Positions 9,961 to 18,530 of a stretch of 56,964 nucleotides of DNA are shown piece after piece. Origin of the DNA: Methylobacterium ajmalii (GTDB taxonomy: Bacteria > Pseudomonadota > Alphaproteobacteria > Rhizobiales > Beijerinckiaceae); contig NZ_JACWCT010000118.1 in assembly GCF_016613415.1 (NCBI RefSeq), positions 1 to 56,964 of the forward strand, written 5' to 3'. Each line of letters starts with the position of its first letter. Positions within the stretch are counted from its first letter, which is position 1. Under the pieces are notes generated by a model, which worked only from the letters and a program-made list of their open reading frames with translations, was not told the origin of the DNA and did no database searches. Made by a program: the position numbers and the translations under genes.

Positions 9961-10869
9961 ATGCGCTGGGAAGATTTTCGCACCTCCGACAACGTCGAAG
10001 ACCGCCGCGGCGAGGGTGGCGGCGGCGGTGGCGGATTCGGATTCCCCGGGGGCGGCGCCGGGGGGCTGGGCATCGGCACCATCGTGATCCTGTGCATCAT
10101 CGGCTGGGTCACCGGCATCAACCCGGCGATCCTGATCGGCGGCGCCGAGACCGTGACGCGCCAGCGCGCCCCGCAGGAGCAGCAGGGCCAGCCGCAGCCC
10201 GACCGGCGCACCGGCGCGCCGAGCGACCAGACCGGCAAGTTCGCCGCCGCCATTCTCGGCAACACCGAGGACGTGTGGAAGACGGTGCTGCCGAACCAGA
10301 CCGGCCGCCAGTACACCCCGACCACGATGGTGCTGTATACCGGCGGCACCCGCAGCGGCTGCGGCCAGGCGCGGGCCGCCATGGGCCCGTTCTACTGCCC
10401 GCTCGACAAGAAGGTCTATCTCGATACCTCCTTCTTCAAGGAGATGGAGCAGAAGTTCCACGTCAAGGGCGATTTCGCCTACGCCTACGTGATCGCGCAC
10501 GAGGTCGGCCACCACGTCCAGGACGTGCTCGGCATCCTGCCCAAGGTGCAGCAGAAGCAGCAGCAGGTCGGCGAGCGCGAGTCGAACGCCCTGTCGGTGC
10601 GCGTCGAGCTGATGGCCGACTGCCTCGCCGGCGTCTGGGCCAAGAACTCGAACGACCGCTTCAACGCGCTGGAGCCCGGCGACATCGAGGAGGCGATGCA
10701 GGCGGCGAGCGCCATCGGCGACGACAAGCTGCAGAAGCAGAGCCAGGGCTACGTGGTGCCCGATTCCTTCACCCACGGCTCCTCGGCCCAGCGCATGCGC
10801 TGGTTCCAGACCGGCTACCGCAGCGGCCAGACCCAGTCCTGCGACACCTTCCGGGCCTCGCAGCTCTGA
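9961..10869 (+). CDS. YpfJ-type putative neutral zinc metallopeptidase, membrane-anchored
   Basis: 302 residues. N-terminus MRWEDFRTSDNVEDRRG then a Gly run, as in the YpfJ/KPN_00809-like family; one transmembrane helix at about 38-58 (LGIGTIVILCIIGWVTGINP). The zinc signature HEVGHH is at about 180-185 with the downstream ELMADCLAGVWA glutamate helix near 218. Cys residues at about 137, 144 and C-terminal QSCDTF may form disulfides in the periplasm. Substrate unknown. Its TGA stop overlaps the ATG of moaB (TGATG), so the two are coupled. Confidence 0.92.
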   Translation: MRWEDFRTSDNVEDRRGEGGGGGGGFGFPGGGAGGLGIGTIVILCIIGWVTGINPAILIGGAETVTRQRAPQEQQGQPQPDRRTGAPSDQTGKFAAAILGNTEDVWKTVLPNQTGRQYTPTTMVLYTGGTRSGCGQARAAMGPFYCPLDKKVYLDTSFFKEMEQKFHVKGDFAYAYVIAHEVGHHVQDVLGILPKVQQKQQQVGERESNALSVRVELMADCLAGVWAKNSNDRFNALEPGDIEEAMQAASAIGDDKLQKQSQGYVVPDSFTHGSSAQRMRWFQTGYRSGQTQSCDTFRASQL

Positions 10870-11495
10870 TGGCAAGTTCCGACCAGGGCCGCCTCGACCA
10901 AGGTCGCCTCGACCAAGGTCGCCTCGACCAATCCCGGGACTTCGTGCCGCTCGGCATCGCGGTGCTGACCGTCTCGGACACCCGCACGCCCGCCGACGAC
11001 CGCTCCGGCGACACGCTGGCGGAGCGGCTGACCGCGGCGGGCCACCGGCTCGCCGACCGGGGGATCGTGCCGGACGAGGTCGAGGCGATCCGCGCCCGGG
11101 TCCGGGCCTGGGCGGCCGATCCGGCGGTGGACGTGGTGATCACCACCGGCGGCACCGGCTTCACCGGGCGCGACGTGACGCCCGAGGCGCTCGAGCCGTT
11201 GTTCGAGAAGCGGATGGACGGCTTCTCGGCGATCTTCCACCGCATCTCCTACGACAAGATCGGCACCTCGACCCTGCAGTCGCGGGCGACCGCCGGGGTC
11301 GTGAGCGCCACCTACGTGTTCGTGCTGCCGGGCTCGCCCGGGGCCTGCCGCGACGCCTGGGACGGGATCCTGGCGGCCCAGCTCGACTACCGGCACCGGC
11401 CGTGCAACTTCGTCGAGATCATGCCGCGCCTCGACGAGCACCTGAAGCGCGGGGCGGGCGTCAGCCCCGCAGCAGCGCCCCCCGCAGGGGCCTGA
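10869..11495 (+). CDS. moaB: Molybdenum cofactor biosynthesis protein MoaB
   Basis: 208 residues. MoCF-domain protein with GIAVLTVSDTRTPADDRSGD, the TTGGTGFTGRDVTPEAL loop and the VLPGSPGACRDAWD motif; it adenylates molybdopterin during Moco (or tungsten cofactor) assembly in the cytoplasm. ATG overlaps the stop of the metallopeptidase gene. The N-terminus carries three tandem DQGRL pentapeptides absent from typical MoaB. The tail overlaps the convergent glycosyltransferase-like gene by 35 bases. The tungstate transporter genes at 17.8-19.4 kb give a loose functional link. Confidence 0.93.
   Translation: MASSDQGRLDQGRLDQGRLDQSRDFVPLGIAVLTVSDTRTPADDRSGDTLAERLTAAGHRLADRGIVPDEVEAIRARVRAWAADPAVDVVITTGGTGFTGRDVTPEALEPLFEKRMDGFSAIFHRISYDKIGTSTLQSRATAGVVSATYVFVLPGSPGACRDAWDGILAAQLDYRHRPCNFVEIMPRLDEHLKRGAGVSPAAAPPAGA
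10881..10925 (+). repeat. Three 15-base tandem repeats at the start of moaB
   Basis: Three 15-base units (GACCARGGYCGCCTC), the second and third identical, encode DQGRL x3 right after the first four residues of MoaB. A fourth partial unit (GACCAA) follows. Confidence 0.9.
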
Positions 11496-11976
11496 CGGGC
11501 AGGCGGGCCCGGAGCGGCAGGCCGGCCCGCAGCGCCTCGACCCGCACGAGGTCGCCGGCCCGGACCTGCCGGGTTCCGGTCAGCGCCTCGCGCCGGCCGG
11601 CGATCCGCTCGAGGAGCGGCGCATGCGGGCGCCGCAGGCGGCCGACCGCCTCTGGCGTCGTCGTCGCGCCGAACCGGTCGAGCACCCGGATCCAGCCCTC
11701 CGCCGGCACGTCGCCTGCCTCCAGGCACAGCATCCAGGGCCGGCGCGCCAGGCCGGCCGCCGCCACCCAGGGGCTGCGTCCCCGCGCCACCAGCGCCGCT
11801 CCCGTGCTCTCCGCCATGGTGGCGACCTCCGGGTCCTCGGGATGCGCCGCCGCGATCACCGCATCCCCCACCACCCCCGCCGCGACCCCGGCCACCAGGG
11901 CCGCGAGGGTATCGGCGAGGACGTCGATGCGCTCGGGATCGATCGCGCCGGGGAGATGGATGGCTGCCGTGAACAT
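11461..11976 (-). CDS. Small glycosyltransferase-like protein (function uncertain)
   Basis: 171 residues beginning MFTAAIHLPGAIDPERIDVL. The stretch WMLCLEAGDVPAEGWIRVLDRF resembles the D-x-G/acceptor region of family-2 glycosyltransferases (LxLDAGDxP), and VIAAAHPEDPEVATMAESTGA resembles the nucleotide-sugar side, so homologues are often named glycosyltransferase. The protein is shorter than a full GT2 domain and lacks a clear DxD. No signal peptide. Its 3' end overlaps moaB (convergent) by 35 bases. I infer a cytosolic protein of unknown function. Confidence 0.65.
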   Translation of the reverse strand: MFTAAIHLPGAIDPERIDVLADTLAALVAGVAAGVVGDAVIAAAHPEDPEVATMAESTGAALVARGRSPWVAAAGLARRPWMLCLEAGDVPAEGWIRVLDRFGATTTPEAVGRLRRPHAPLLERIAGRREALTGTRQVRAGDLVRVEALRAGLPLRARLPVRPLRGALLRG

Positions 11977-12048
11977 GATCGCGCCATAGCGGATGGCGGA
12001 CGGCGCGTCCTGCCTCGATCGACGGCATTCTTACCGGCCCTTGCGTTT

Positions 12049-12063
12049 GTTCTTGTTATGTTC
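12049..12063 (+). promoter_or_regulatory. LexA (SOS) box
   Basis: GTTC TTGTTAT GTTC: the direct repeat GTTC-N7-GTTC that defines the alphaproteobacterial LexA operator. It sits in the spacer of a candidate promoter (TTGCGT at 12041-12046, GATTTT at 12064-12069, 17-base spacing), 33 bases before the ATG of the radical SAM gene. Confidence 0.72.
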
Positions 12064-12095
12064 GATTTTCCGTCGCGGTTGCGGCGGAGGTTCGA

Positions 12096-13208
12096 ATGGA
12101 AGCGGAATGCGGAGGGGAGGCGCGCCGTCTCGCCGGATCGACCCCGGCGGCGCATGCCCGCCGCGGACGCGGTGCGACCGCCAATCCGAGCGGCCGCTTC
12201 GAGCCCGCGGACCGGGAGGCCTTCGCGGATGGCTGGGACATCGACGAGGACCTGCCGCCCCTGCGCACCGAGGTGACCCTGGAGCGGGCGCGCAGCATCA
12301 TCACCCGCAACACGTCGCCCGATATCGGCTTCGACCGGTCGATCAACCCGTATCGCGGCTGCGAGCATGGCTGCGTCTACTGCTTCGCCCGGCCGAACCA
12401 CGCCTATGCCGGCCTCTCGCCGGGCCTCGACTTCGAGACCAAGCTCTTCGCCAAGCCGGACGCGGCGGCGCTCCTGGAAACGGAACTCTCGGCCCGGGGC
12501 TACGCGCCCCGCACCATCGCGCTCGGCACCGCGACCGACCCGTACCAGCCGATCGAGCGGCGCTACCACCTGACGCGCCAGGTGCTCGAGGTGCTGGCGC
12601 GCTTCCGCCACCCCGTCGGCCTCGTCACCAAGTCCGACCTCGTGCTGCGCGACCTCGACATCCTGGGCGACTTGGCGAAGGACGGGCTGGTCAAGGTGGC
12701 GCTCTCGGTCACCACCCTCGATCCCGCCCTGGCCCGCCGGATGGAGCCCCGTGCCCCGCATCCCGAAAAACGCCTCGCGGCGATCCGGACGCTGGCCGAA
12801 GCGGGTATCCCCGCGATGGTCCTGGTGGCGCCGCTGATCCCGGGCCTCAACGATCACGAGATCGAAACGGTGCTGGCCCGCGCCCGGGAGGCCGGGGCGA
12901 GCGAGGCCGGCGGCGCATTGCTTCGCCTGCCGCACGAGCTCGCCGACCTGATGCGCGACTGGTTCGCCGAGCACTATCCCGACCGGGCCGGCCGGACCTT
13001 CTCGCTCCTCGCGCAGGCGCGCGGCGGCAAGGTCTACGACGCGACCTACGGGCGGCGCTTCACCGGGACGGGCCCGTATGCCGATCTCCTGGACCAGCGG
13101 ATGCGCGTAGCGATGGCCCGGCTCGGCTATCCGCCGGAGCGGCTGCGGTTGCGAACCGACCTGTTCCGGGTGCCGGTGCGGGTGGGCGGGCAATACAGCC
13201 TGTTCTGA
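12096..13208 (+). CDS. PA0069-family radical SAM protein
   Basis: 370 residues. The radical-SAM cluster motif CEHGCVYC is at about 89-96, after NPYRGC context; the spacing CxxxCxxC and following FARPNHAYAGLSPGLDFE are typical of the PA0069/SplB-like family. TATDPYQPIERRYHLTRQVLE and the GLVTKSDLVLRDLDIL strand define the partial TIM barrel. Substrate is unknown; family genes often sit with DNA-damage functions. A LexA box upstream supports an SOS role here. GCGGAGG is 5 bases before the ATG. Transcription ends into the AT-rich gap at 13209-13314. Confidence 0.92.
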   Translation: MEAECGGEARRLAGSTPAAHARRGRGATANPSGRFEPADREAFADGWDIDEDLPPLRTEVTLERARSIITRNTSPDIGFDRSINPYRGCEHGCVYCFARPNHAYAGLSPGLDFETKLFAKPDAAALLETELSARGYAPRTIALGTATDPYQPIERRYHLTRQVLEVLARFRHPVGLVTKSDLVLRDLDILGDLAKDGLVKVALSVTTLDPALARRMEPRAPHPEKRLAAIRTLAEAGIPAMVLVAPLIPGLNDHEIETVLARAREAGASEAGGALLRLPHELADLMRDWFAEHYPDRAGRTFSLLAQARGGKVYDATYGRRFTGTGPYADLLDQRMRVAMARLGYPPERLRLRTDLFRVPVRVGGQYSLF

Positions 13209-13314
13209 CGGCAGATCTAAGTGAGATTTCCTGCTTACTGATAATCCTTTCGCTTGTTCCGGTCTTCAAATCATATCTTTCAACGAGGTTTCTATAAAAA
13301 TCCACGGCCGCGCA
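13209..13314. other. AT-rich intergenic spacer between convergent genes
   Basis: This 106-base gap between the radical SAM gene and mtnA is much richer in A and T than the rest of the window, with TTTCTATAAAAATCC near its end. No coding frame, strong hairpin or tRNA is visible. It may be a remnant of foreign DNA or simply a terminator region. Confidence 0.5.
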
Positions 13315-14412
13315 TCACGTCGCCGCTCGCCGCTCCGGATACAGTCCAAGCAGGCCCTCCGGCGTCGCCTCGGCCACGCCGCGCTCGGTGATGATGCCGG
13401 TGACGAGGCGGGCCGGCGTCACGTCGAAGGCCGGGTTCGCCACCGGGCTGCCCGGCGAGACCACCGCCACCGTCGCGAAGGCGCCGTCGTCGGTGCGGCC
13501 GGTGAGGTGGGTCACCTCGCGGGCGTCGCGCTCCTCGATCGGAATGCCGGCGACGCCGTCGGTGAGCGTCCAGTCGATGGTCGAGAACGGCAGCGCGGCG
13601 TAGAACGGCACGCCGCAATCGCGGGCGGCGAGCGCCTTCAGGTAGGTGCCGATCTTGTTGCAGACGTCGCCGGTCGAGGTCGTGCGGTCCGAGCCGACGA
13701 TGCAGAGATCGACCTCTCCGTGCTGCATCAGGTGCCCGCCGGCATTGTCGGCGATGACCGTGTGGGGCACGCCGTGGGCGTTGAGCTCGAAGGCGGTCAG
13801 CGCCGCGCCCTGGTTGCGCGGGCGGGTCTCGTCGACGAAGACATGGACCGCCACGCCGGCATCGTGGGCGACGTAGATCGGCGCCAGCGCGGTACCCCAG
13901 TCGACGGTGGCGAGCCAGCCGGCATTGCAATGGGTCAGCACATTGACCGGCCCGGATTTCTTACGCGCGATCGCAGCGATCAGCGCCGCCCCGTGCTCGC
14001 CGATCGCCCGGCAGCTCGCCACGTCCTCGTCGGCGATCCGGGCGGCCTCCGCGAAGGAGGCGGCCTCGCGCTCGCCCGGCGACAGCGGCTGCAGCATCCC
14101 TGCCACCCGGTCGAGGGCCCAAGCCAGGTTGATCGCCGTCGGCCGGGTCGCCGCGAGCCGCGTTCGCGCCCCGTCGAGGTTGCGGTCGGACGGGTCCTCC
14201 CGCATCGCCAGCGCCAGGCCGTAGGCGGCGGTGGCGCCGATGAGGGGAGCGCCGCGCACGATCATGGTGCGGATCGCGACCGCGGCCTCCGCTTCGCTCC
14301 TCAGCGTCTTCGTCTCGAAGGCGAAGGGGAGGCGGGTCTGGTCGATCACGCAGATCCCCTCGCCGTCGGGCGCGGGGAAGATGGTGCGGTAGTGGCGGCC
14401 GTCGATCTTCAT
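13315..14412 (-). CDS. mtnA: S-methyl-5-thioribose-1-phosphate isomerase
   Basis: 365 residues, eIF2B-like fold. Isomerises methylthioribose-1-phosphate to methylthioribulose-1-phosphate in methionine salvage. Key features: [24 protein letters not shown] substrate loop (here [17 protein letters not shown]), catalytic Cys in [11 protein letters not shown] near 165, catalytic Asp in [19 protein letters not shown] near 245. ATG at 14412. It follows serA on the same strand with an 85-base gap that contains a GC-rich hairpin. No other mtn genes are in the window. Confidence 0.95.
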   Translation of the reverse strand: MKIDGRHYRTIFPAPDGEGICVIDQTRLPFAFETKTLRSEAEAAVAIRTMIVRGAPLIGATAAYGLALAMREDPSDRNLDGARTRLAATRPTAINLAWALDRVAGMLQPLSPGEREAASFAEAARIADEDVASCRAIGEHGAALIAAIARKKSGPVNVLTHCNAGWLATVDWGTALAPIYVAHDAGVAVHVFVDETRPRNQGAALTAFELNAHGVPHTVIADNAGGHLMQHGEVDLCIVGSDRTTSTGDVCNKIGTYLKALAARDCGVPFYAALPFSTIDWTLTDGVAGIPIEERDAREVTHLTGRTDDGAFATVAVVSPGSPVANPAFDVTPARLVTGIITERGVAEATPEGLLGLYPERRAAT

Positions 14413-14452
14413 GGACAGGGTTTAGCACGAGCTCGGTGCGCCGCGCGACCGC

Positions 14453-14493
14453 GTCGGGGGGACGGGATCGCTGCAACGCGTCCCGCCCCCGAC
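14453..14493 (-). terminator. GC-rich hairpin downstream of serA
   Basis: GTCGGGGG...ACGGGA pairs with TCCCGCCCCCGAC across a 13-base loop. Placed directly after the serA stop and before mtnA. No T-run, so termination would be inefficient or factor-dependent. Confidence 0.35.
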
Positions 14494-14497
14494 CGCT

Positions 14498-16096
14498 TCA
14501 GAACCTCACCGCCCGCGCCCGCTTCACCTGCGGGATCGCCTCGATCGCCTTCAGCAGGTCGCCCGAGACCGGCTCGTCGACGGCGGCAAAGCAGATCGCG
14601 TCGCCGCCCGGCCGGTCGCGTCCGAGATGGAAGGTGGCGACGTTGACCCCGGCCTCGCCCATCAGCGTGCCGAAGCGGCCGATGAAGCCGGGCTGGTCGG
14701 CGTTGCGGATGTAGAGCATGTGCGGCGCCACCGCGGCCTCGAGCGCGATGCCGCGGATCTCGACGAAGCGCGGGCGGCCGTCGCCGAACACCGTGCCGGC
14801 GGCGTCGCGGGGCATGTCCTCGGCCTCGACCGTGAGGTGGAGGCGCGAGGCGTAGGGCCCCTCGACGGCGGTGCGGGTCGCGGTCTCGACCTGGATGCCG
14901 CGGGCCCGCGCCACCTCGATCGCCGAGACCATGTTGACGCCCTCCAGGAACGGCCGCAGCGCGCCGGTCACCGCGGCGGCGGTGAGCGCCTTGGTGTTCA
15001 AGCCGGCCGCCTCGCCCTCGTAGACGATGCGGATGCCGCGGATCGGCGCCTCGGTGAGCTGGCCGAGAAACGAGCCGAGCTGCTCGGCGAGCGTCACGTA
15101 GGGCCGCAGCCGCGGCGCCTCCTCGGCGGAGATCGACGGGAAGTTGACCGCGTTGCGGATCGCCCCGTTGAGCAGGTAGTCGCTCATCTGCTCGGCGACC
15201 TGGAGCGCCACGTTCTCCTGCGCCTCGGTGGTCGAGGCGCCGAGATGCGGCGTGCAGACCATGTTCGGGTGGCCGAACAGCACGTTGTCCTTGGCCGGCT
15301 CCTCGGTGAACACGTCGAAGGCCGCGCCCGCGACGTGGCCGGATTCGAGAGCGGCGCGCAACGCCACCTCGTCGACGAGGCCGCCGCGGGCGCAGTTGAC
15401 GATCCGCACCCCGGGCTTCGTGCGCGCCAGCGCCTCGGCCGACAGGATGTTGCGTGTCTTGTCCGTCAGCGGGACGTGCAGGGTGATGACGTCGGCCCGG
15501 CGCAGCAGCTCGTCGAGCTCGACCTTCTCGACGCCGAGCGCCACCGCGCGCTCGGGGGTGAGGAACGGGTCGTAGGCGACGACCCGCATCCGGAGGCCGA
15601 TGCCGCGATCGGCCACGATCGCGCCGATATTGCCGCAGCCGATCACGCCCAACGTCTTGGCGGTCAGCTCGATGCCGAGGAAGCGGTTCTTCTCCCAGCG
15701 GCCGGCTTGCGTCGAGGCGTCGGCCTGCGGGATCTGGCGGGCAAGCGAGAGCATCAGCGCGATGGCGTGCTCGGCGGTGGTCACGGCGTTGCCGTGCGGC
15801 GTGTTCATCACGATCACGCCGCGGGCGGTGGCGGCCGGCACGTCGATGGTGTCGACGCCGATGCCGGCCCGGCCGATCACGGTGAGGTTGCTGGCGCGCT
15901 CCAGGAGCGCGGCGGTGACCTTCGTGGTCGAGCGGACGGCGAGGCCGTCATACTCGCCGATCGCCGCGGCGAGGGCTTCCTTGTCCTTGCCGAGCTCGGG
16001 GCGGAGATCGGCCTGGATCCCGCGCTCGCGGAAGATCGCGATCGCCGCGGGAGAGAGGGTGTCGGAGATCAGGACTTTTTTGATGGGGGTGGGCAT
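14498..16096 (-). CDS. serA: D-3-phosphoglycerate dehydrogenase
   Basis: 532 residues, the long form with ACT regulatory domain. Oxidises 3-phosphoglycerate to phosphohydroxypyruvate, first step of serine synthesis. NAD-binding GVIGCGNIGAIVADR near 148, catalytic Arg in NCARGGLVDE, Glu in FDVFTEEP and His in CTPHLGAST. The intervening domain and the C-terminal ACT domain (HMLYIRNADQPGFIGRFG onwards) suit serine feedback. ATG at 16096. Same strand as serC but separated from it by about 395 bases of repeat-bearing DNA, so it may have its own promoter. Confidence 0.97.
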   Translation of the reverse strand: MPTPIKKVLISDTLSPAAIAIFRERGIQADLRPELGKDKEALAAAIGEYDGLAVRSTTKVTAALLERASNLTVIGRAGIGVDTIDVPAATARGVIVMNTPHGNAVTTAEHAIALMLSLARQIPQADASTQAGRWEKNRFLGIELTAKTLGVIGCGNIGAIVADRGIGLRMRVVAYDPFLTPERAVALGVEKVELDELLRRADVITLHVPLTDKTRNILSAEALARTKPGVRIVNCARGGLVDEVALRAALESGHVAGAAFDVFTEEPAKDNVLFGHPNMVCTPHLGASTTEAQENVALQVAEQMSDYLLNGAIRNAVNFPSISAEEAPRLRPYVTLAEQLGSFLGQLTEAPIRGIRIVYEGEAAGLNTKALTAAAVTGALRPFLEGVNMVSAIEVARARGIQVETATRTAVEGPYASRLHLTVEAEDMPRDAAGTVFGDGRPRFVEIRGIALEAAVAPHMLYIRNADQPGFIGRFGTLMGEAGVNVATFHLGRDRPGGDAICFAAVDEPVSGDLLKAIEAIPQVKRARAVRF

Positions 16097-16180
16097 GGCG
16101 GCCTCGAATGGGGTCGCGCCATCGCCCCGCTAAGGGAGCGGGTCGGTCGGGGGCTGTCGTCACACCGGGTCGCGCGCATG

Positions 16181-16378
16181 TCTCCTCTCCCCGCGGGCGG
16201 GGAGAGGGCTGCGTTCCCGTTCAGGGAACGCAGCGAGGCGGCAGCCGAGGGTGAGGGGGTGATGCCGGAGGAGTCTCATCCGGAGACACTTCCTCACCCT
16301 CGCTCCGGCTTTCGCCTGCGCTCGTCACGGCCCCGACAGGGGGGCCGCGACCCTCTCCCCGCCCGCGGGGAGGGGAGA
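16181..16378. repeat. Composite palindromic element in the serC-serA gap
   Basis: The 198-base element is bounded by 28-base inverted repeats (16181-16208 and 16351-16378, one mismatch), each itself nearly palindromic (TCTCCTCTCCCCGCGG...). Inside are a hairpin with 11-base arms (GCTGCGTTCCC, loop GTTCA, 16208-16234), an inverted GAGGGTGAGG/CCTCACCCTC pair, and further short repeats. It occupies the 395-base gap 16097-16491, which has no gene. It looks like a non-autonomous intergenic repeat rather than a regulatory site proper. Confidence 0.75.
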
Positions 16379-16491
16379 AACCCGCGCTTCATTAGGCGAT
16401 GTATGATTGTCGTCAGCCTTGTTCGGCCGACACCGGCTCCCGCTCGCGCGGGGCTCCGGCGCCGAATTTTTGGCGATGATGGGCTCGGGGA

Positions 16492-17667
16492 TCAGGCCGC
16501 CTTCGTCAGGCGGGTCTTCTCCTGGGCGAAGGCCCAGTCGAGCCACGGCGTCAGGGCTTCGAGATCCGAGGCCTCGACGGTGGCGCCGCACCAGATCCGC
16601 AGGCCCGGAGGCGCGTCGCGGTAGGAGCCGATGTCGAGGGCGACGCCCTCGCGCTCGAGCGCCGTGGTGATGCCCTTGGCCACCGCCGCCACCGCTTCGG
16701 GGCCGCGTCCGACCACGTCGGGATCGCCGACCACCAGGCAGACGCTGGTGTTCGAGGCGGTCGCCGGATCCTCGGCGAGGTTGGCGATCCAGGGCGTGCG
16801 GGCGACCCAGTCGGCGATCACGCCGGCGTTGCGGTCGGCGCGGACGCGCAGGGCGGCCAGGCCGCCGAGCTTTTCGGCCCAGAGCAGAGCGTCGATGTAG
16901 TCCTCGACCGCCAGCATCGAGGGCGTGTTGATGGTCTCGCCCTGGAAGATGCCCTCGATCAGCTTGCCGCCCTTGGTCATGCGAAAGATCTTCGGCATCG
17001 GCCAGGCCGGGACGTGGCTCTCCAGCCGGGCGACGGCGCGGGGCGAGAGGATCAGCATGCCGTGGGCCGCCTCGCCGCCGAGCACCTTCTGCCAGGAGAA
17101 GGTCACGACATCGAGCTTTGGCCAGTCGAGGTCCTGCGCGAAGGCCGCCGAGGTGGCGTCGCAGATCGTCAGCCCCTCGCGGTCGGCCGCGATCCAGTCG
17201 GCGTTCGGCACGCGCACGCCCGAGGTGGTGCCGTTCCAGGTGAACACCACGTCGCGGGTGCGGGTATCGACGGTCGAGAGGTCGGGCAGGCGGCCATAGG
17301 GCGCCTTGATCACGCGGGCGTCGAGCTTGAGCTGCTTGATCGCGTCGGTGACCCAGGTCTCGCCGAAGGATTCCCAGGCCAGCATGTCGACCGGGCGGGC
17401 GCCGAGCAGCGACCACATCGCCATCTCGACGGCGCCGGTGTCGGAGGCCGGCACGATGCCGATGCGATAGTCGTCCGGCACCTGCAGCACGCTGCGGGTC
17501 AGGTCGATCGCCTGCTTGAGCTTGGCCTTGCCGAGCTTGGCCCGGTGCGAGCGGCCGAGCGCCGCGTCGGAGAGGGCGTCAGGGGTCCAGCCGGGGCGCT
17601 TGGCGCAGGGGCCGGACGAGAAGAAGGGCGCGCGCGGGCGCGCCTCGGGGAGGCGGGTCGTCGTCAT
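16492..17667 (-). CDS. serC: Phosphoserine aminotransferase
   Basis: 391 residues, PLP fold type I, of the longer alphaproteobacterial subtype. Converts phosphohydroxypyruvate and glutamate to phosphoserine. N-terminus [16 protein letters not shown]; the PLP Schiff-base lysine is in [16 protein letters not shown] near 194; substrate Arg near the C-terminus in [16 protein letters not shown] at 17667 is preceded by a tandem-hairpin leader whose second loop holds the ribosome-binding site. Upstream of serA on the same strand; divergent from tupB. Confidence 0.96.
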   Translation of the reverse strand: MTTTRLPEARPRAPFFSSGPCAKRPGWTPDALSDAALGRSHRAKLGKAKLKQAIDLTRSVLQVPDDYRIGIVPASDTGAVEMAMWSLLGARPVDMLAWESFGETWVTDAIKQLKLDARVIKAPYGRLPDLSTVDTRTRDVVFTWNGTTSGVRVPNADWIAADREGLTICDATSAAFAQDLDWPKLDVVTFSWQKVLGGEAAHGMLILSPRAVARLESHVPAWPMPKIFRMTKGGKLIEGIFQGETINTPSMLAVEDYIDALLWAEKLGGLAALRVRADRNAGVIADWVARTPWIANLAEDPATASNTSVCLVVGDPDVVGRGPEAVAAVAKGITTALEREGVALDIGSYRDAPPGLRIWCGATVEASDLEALTPWLDWAFAQEKTRLTKAA

Positions 17668-17716
17668 GCTGTGTCCATCCTTCCAGATGGGCGCCTCTCG
17701 GTGGGGAGAGGTGTCC
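17668..17716 (-). ncRNA. serC leader RNA-like tandem hairpin
   Basis: Read on the minus strand: hairpin 1 is CCTCTC-CCCACC-GAGAGG (17711-17694); two bases later hairpin 2 is CCATC-TGGAAG-GATGG (17690-17675), whose loop and 3' arm contain GGAAGGA, the ribosome-binding site, about 8 bases before the serC ATG. Two small hairpins abutting the start codon of serC match my recollection of the serC motif described in alphaproteobacteria, a cis-regulator of unknown mechanism. Confidence 0.65.
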
Positions 17717-17825
17717 CGCCGCCGGGGATGCGCCGCGCCGGCCCCCGCGTCAAGCCTGCCGTCGGCGCACCCTGGCCGGCCGGTGTCCGCCCGGATACGA
17801 GGAGACCCGGTGAGACGGGGGTGAC

Positions 17826-18530
17826 ATGGACGAGTTCGGGCGCGCGCTGGGGCTGGCGGTGGCGATGATCCTGCGCGGGGATGCCGACCTCGTCGCCATC
17901 GTCGGCCTGTCGCTGCGGGTCAGCCTGACGGCGGCGGCCCTCGGCTTCGTCCTCGGCGCGCCGCTCGGCGCGCTCCTCGCCACCACGCGGTTTCCCGGCC
18001 GCGGCGCGGTGCTGGTGCTCGTCAACGCGCTCCTCGGCCTGCCGCCGGTGGTGGTGGGCCTGGTGCTGTACCTGCTGGTCTCGCGCTCGGGGCCGCTGGG
18101 GAGCCTCGGCCTGCTGTTCACGCCCGGCGCCATGGTGATCGCGCAAGGGGCGCTCGCCCTGCCGATCGTCGCGGCGCTCTCGCATCGCACCTGCGAGGCT
18201 CTGTGGGCGGAATACGGCGACGCGCTGCGGGTCGACGGGGTCGGTCCCGGGCACGCGGCGCGGATCCTCCTCGCCATGGCGCCCGCGCCCCTCGTCACCG
18301 CCTTCCTGGCGGCGTTCGGGCGGGCGATCGCGGAGGTCGGCGCCATCCTGATGGTGGGGGGCAACATCCGCGGCTACACCCGCACCATGACGACCAGCAT
18401 CGCGCTCGAGACGAGCCGCGGCGACCTCGCGCTGGCGCTCGGCCTCGGGCTCGTCCTCGTCAGCCTGACCCTGGTGGTCAGCGCCGCCGCCTTCGGCATC
18501 AACCGGGTGGCGGCGGCGCCTCGCGGGTGA
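17826..18530 (+). CDS. tupB: Tungstate ABC transporter permease TupB
   Basis: 234 residues, five or six hydrophobic helices with the permease EAA-type loop near 135-155 ([20 protein letters not shown]). The sequence [36 protein letters not shown] is characteristic of tungstate/molybdate-type TupB permeases ([10 protein letters not shown]). It forms the membrane channel for tungstate uptake. ATG at 17826 directly follows a GTGAGACGGGGGTGAC region; promoter is shared with divergent serC. Its stop codon abuts the tupA stop (convergent, no gap). No TupC ATPase is in the window. Confidence 0.88.
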   Translation: MDEFGRALGLAVAMILRGDADLVAIVGLSLRVSLTAAALGFVLGAPLGALLATTRFPGRGAVLVLVNALLGLPPVVVGLVLYLLVSRSGPLGSLGLLFTPGAMVIAQGALALPIVAALSHRTCEALWAEYGDALRVDGVGPGHAARILLAMAPAPLVTAFLAAFGRAIAEVGAILMVGGNIRGYTRTMTTSIALETSRGDLALALGLGLVLVSLTLVVSAAAFGINRVAAAPRG

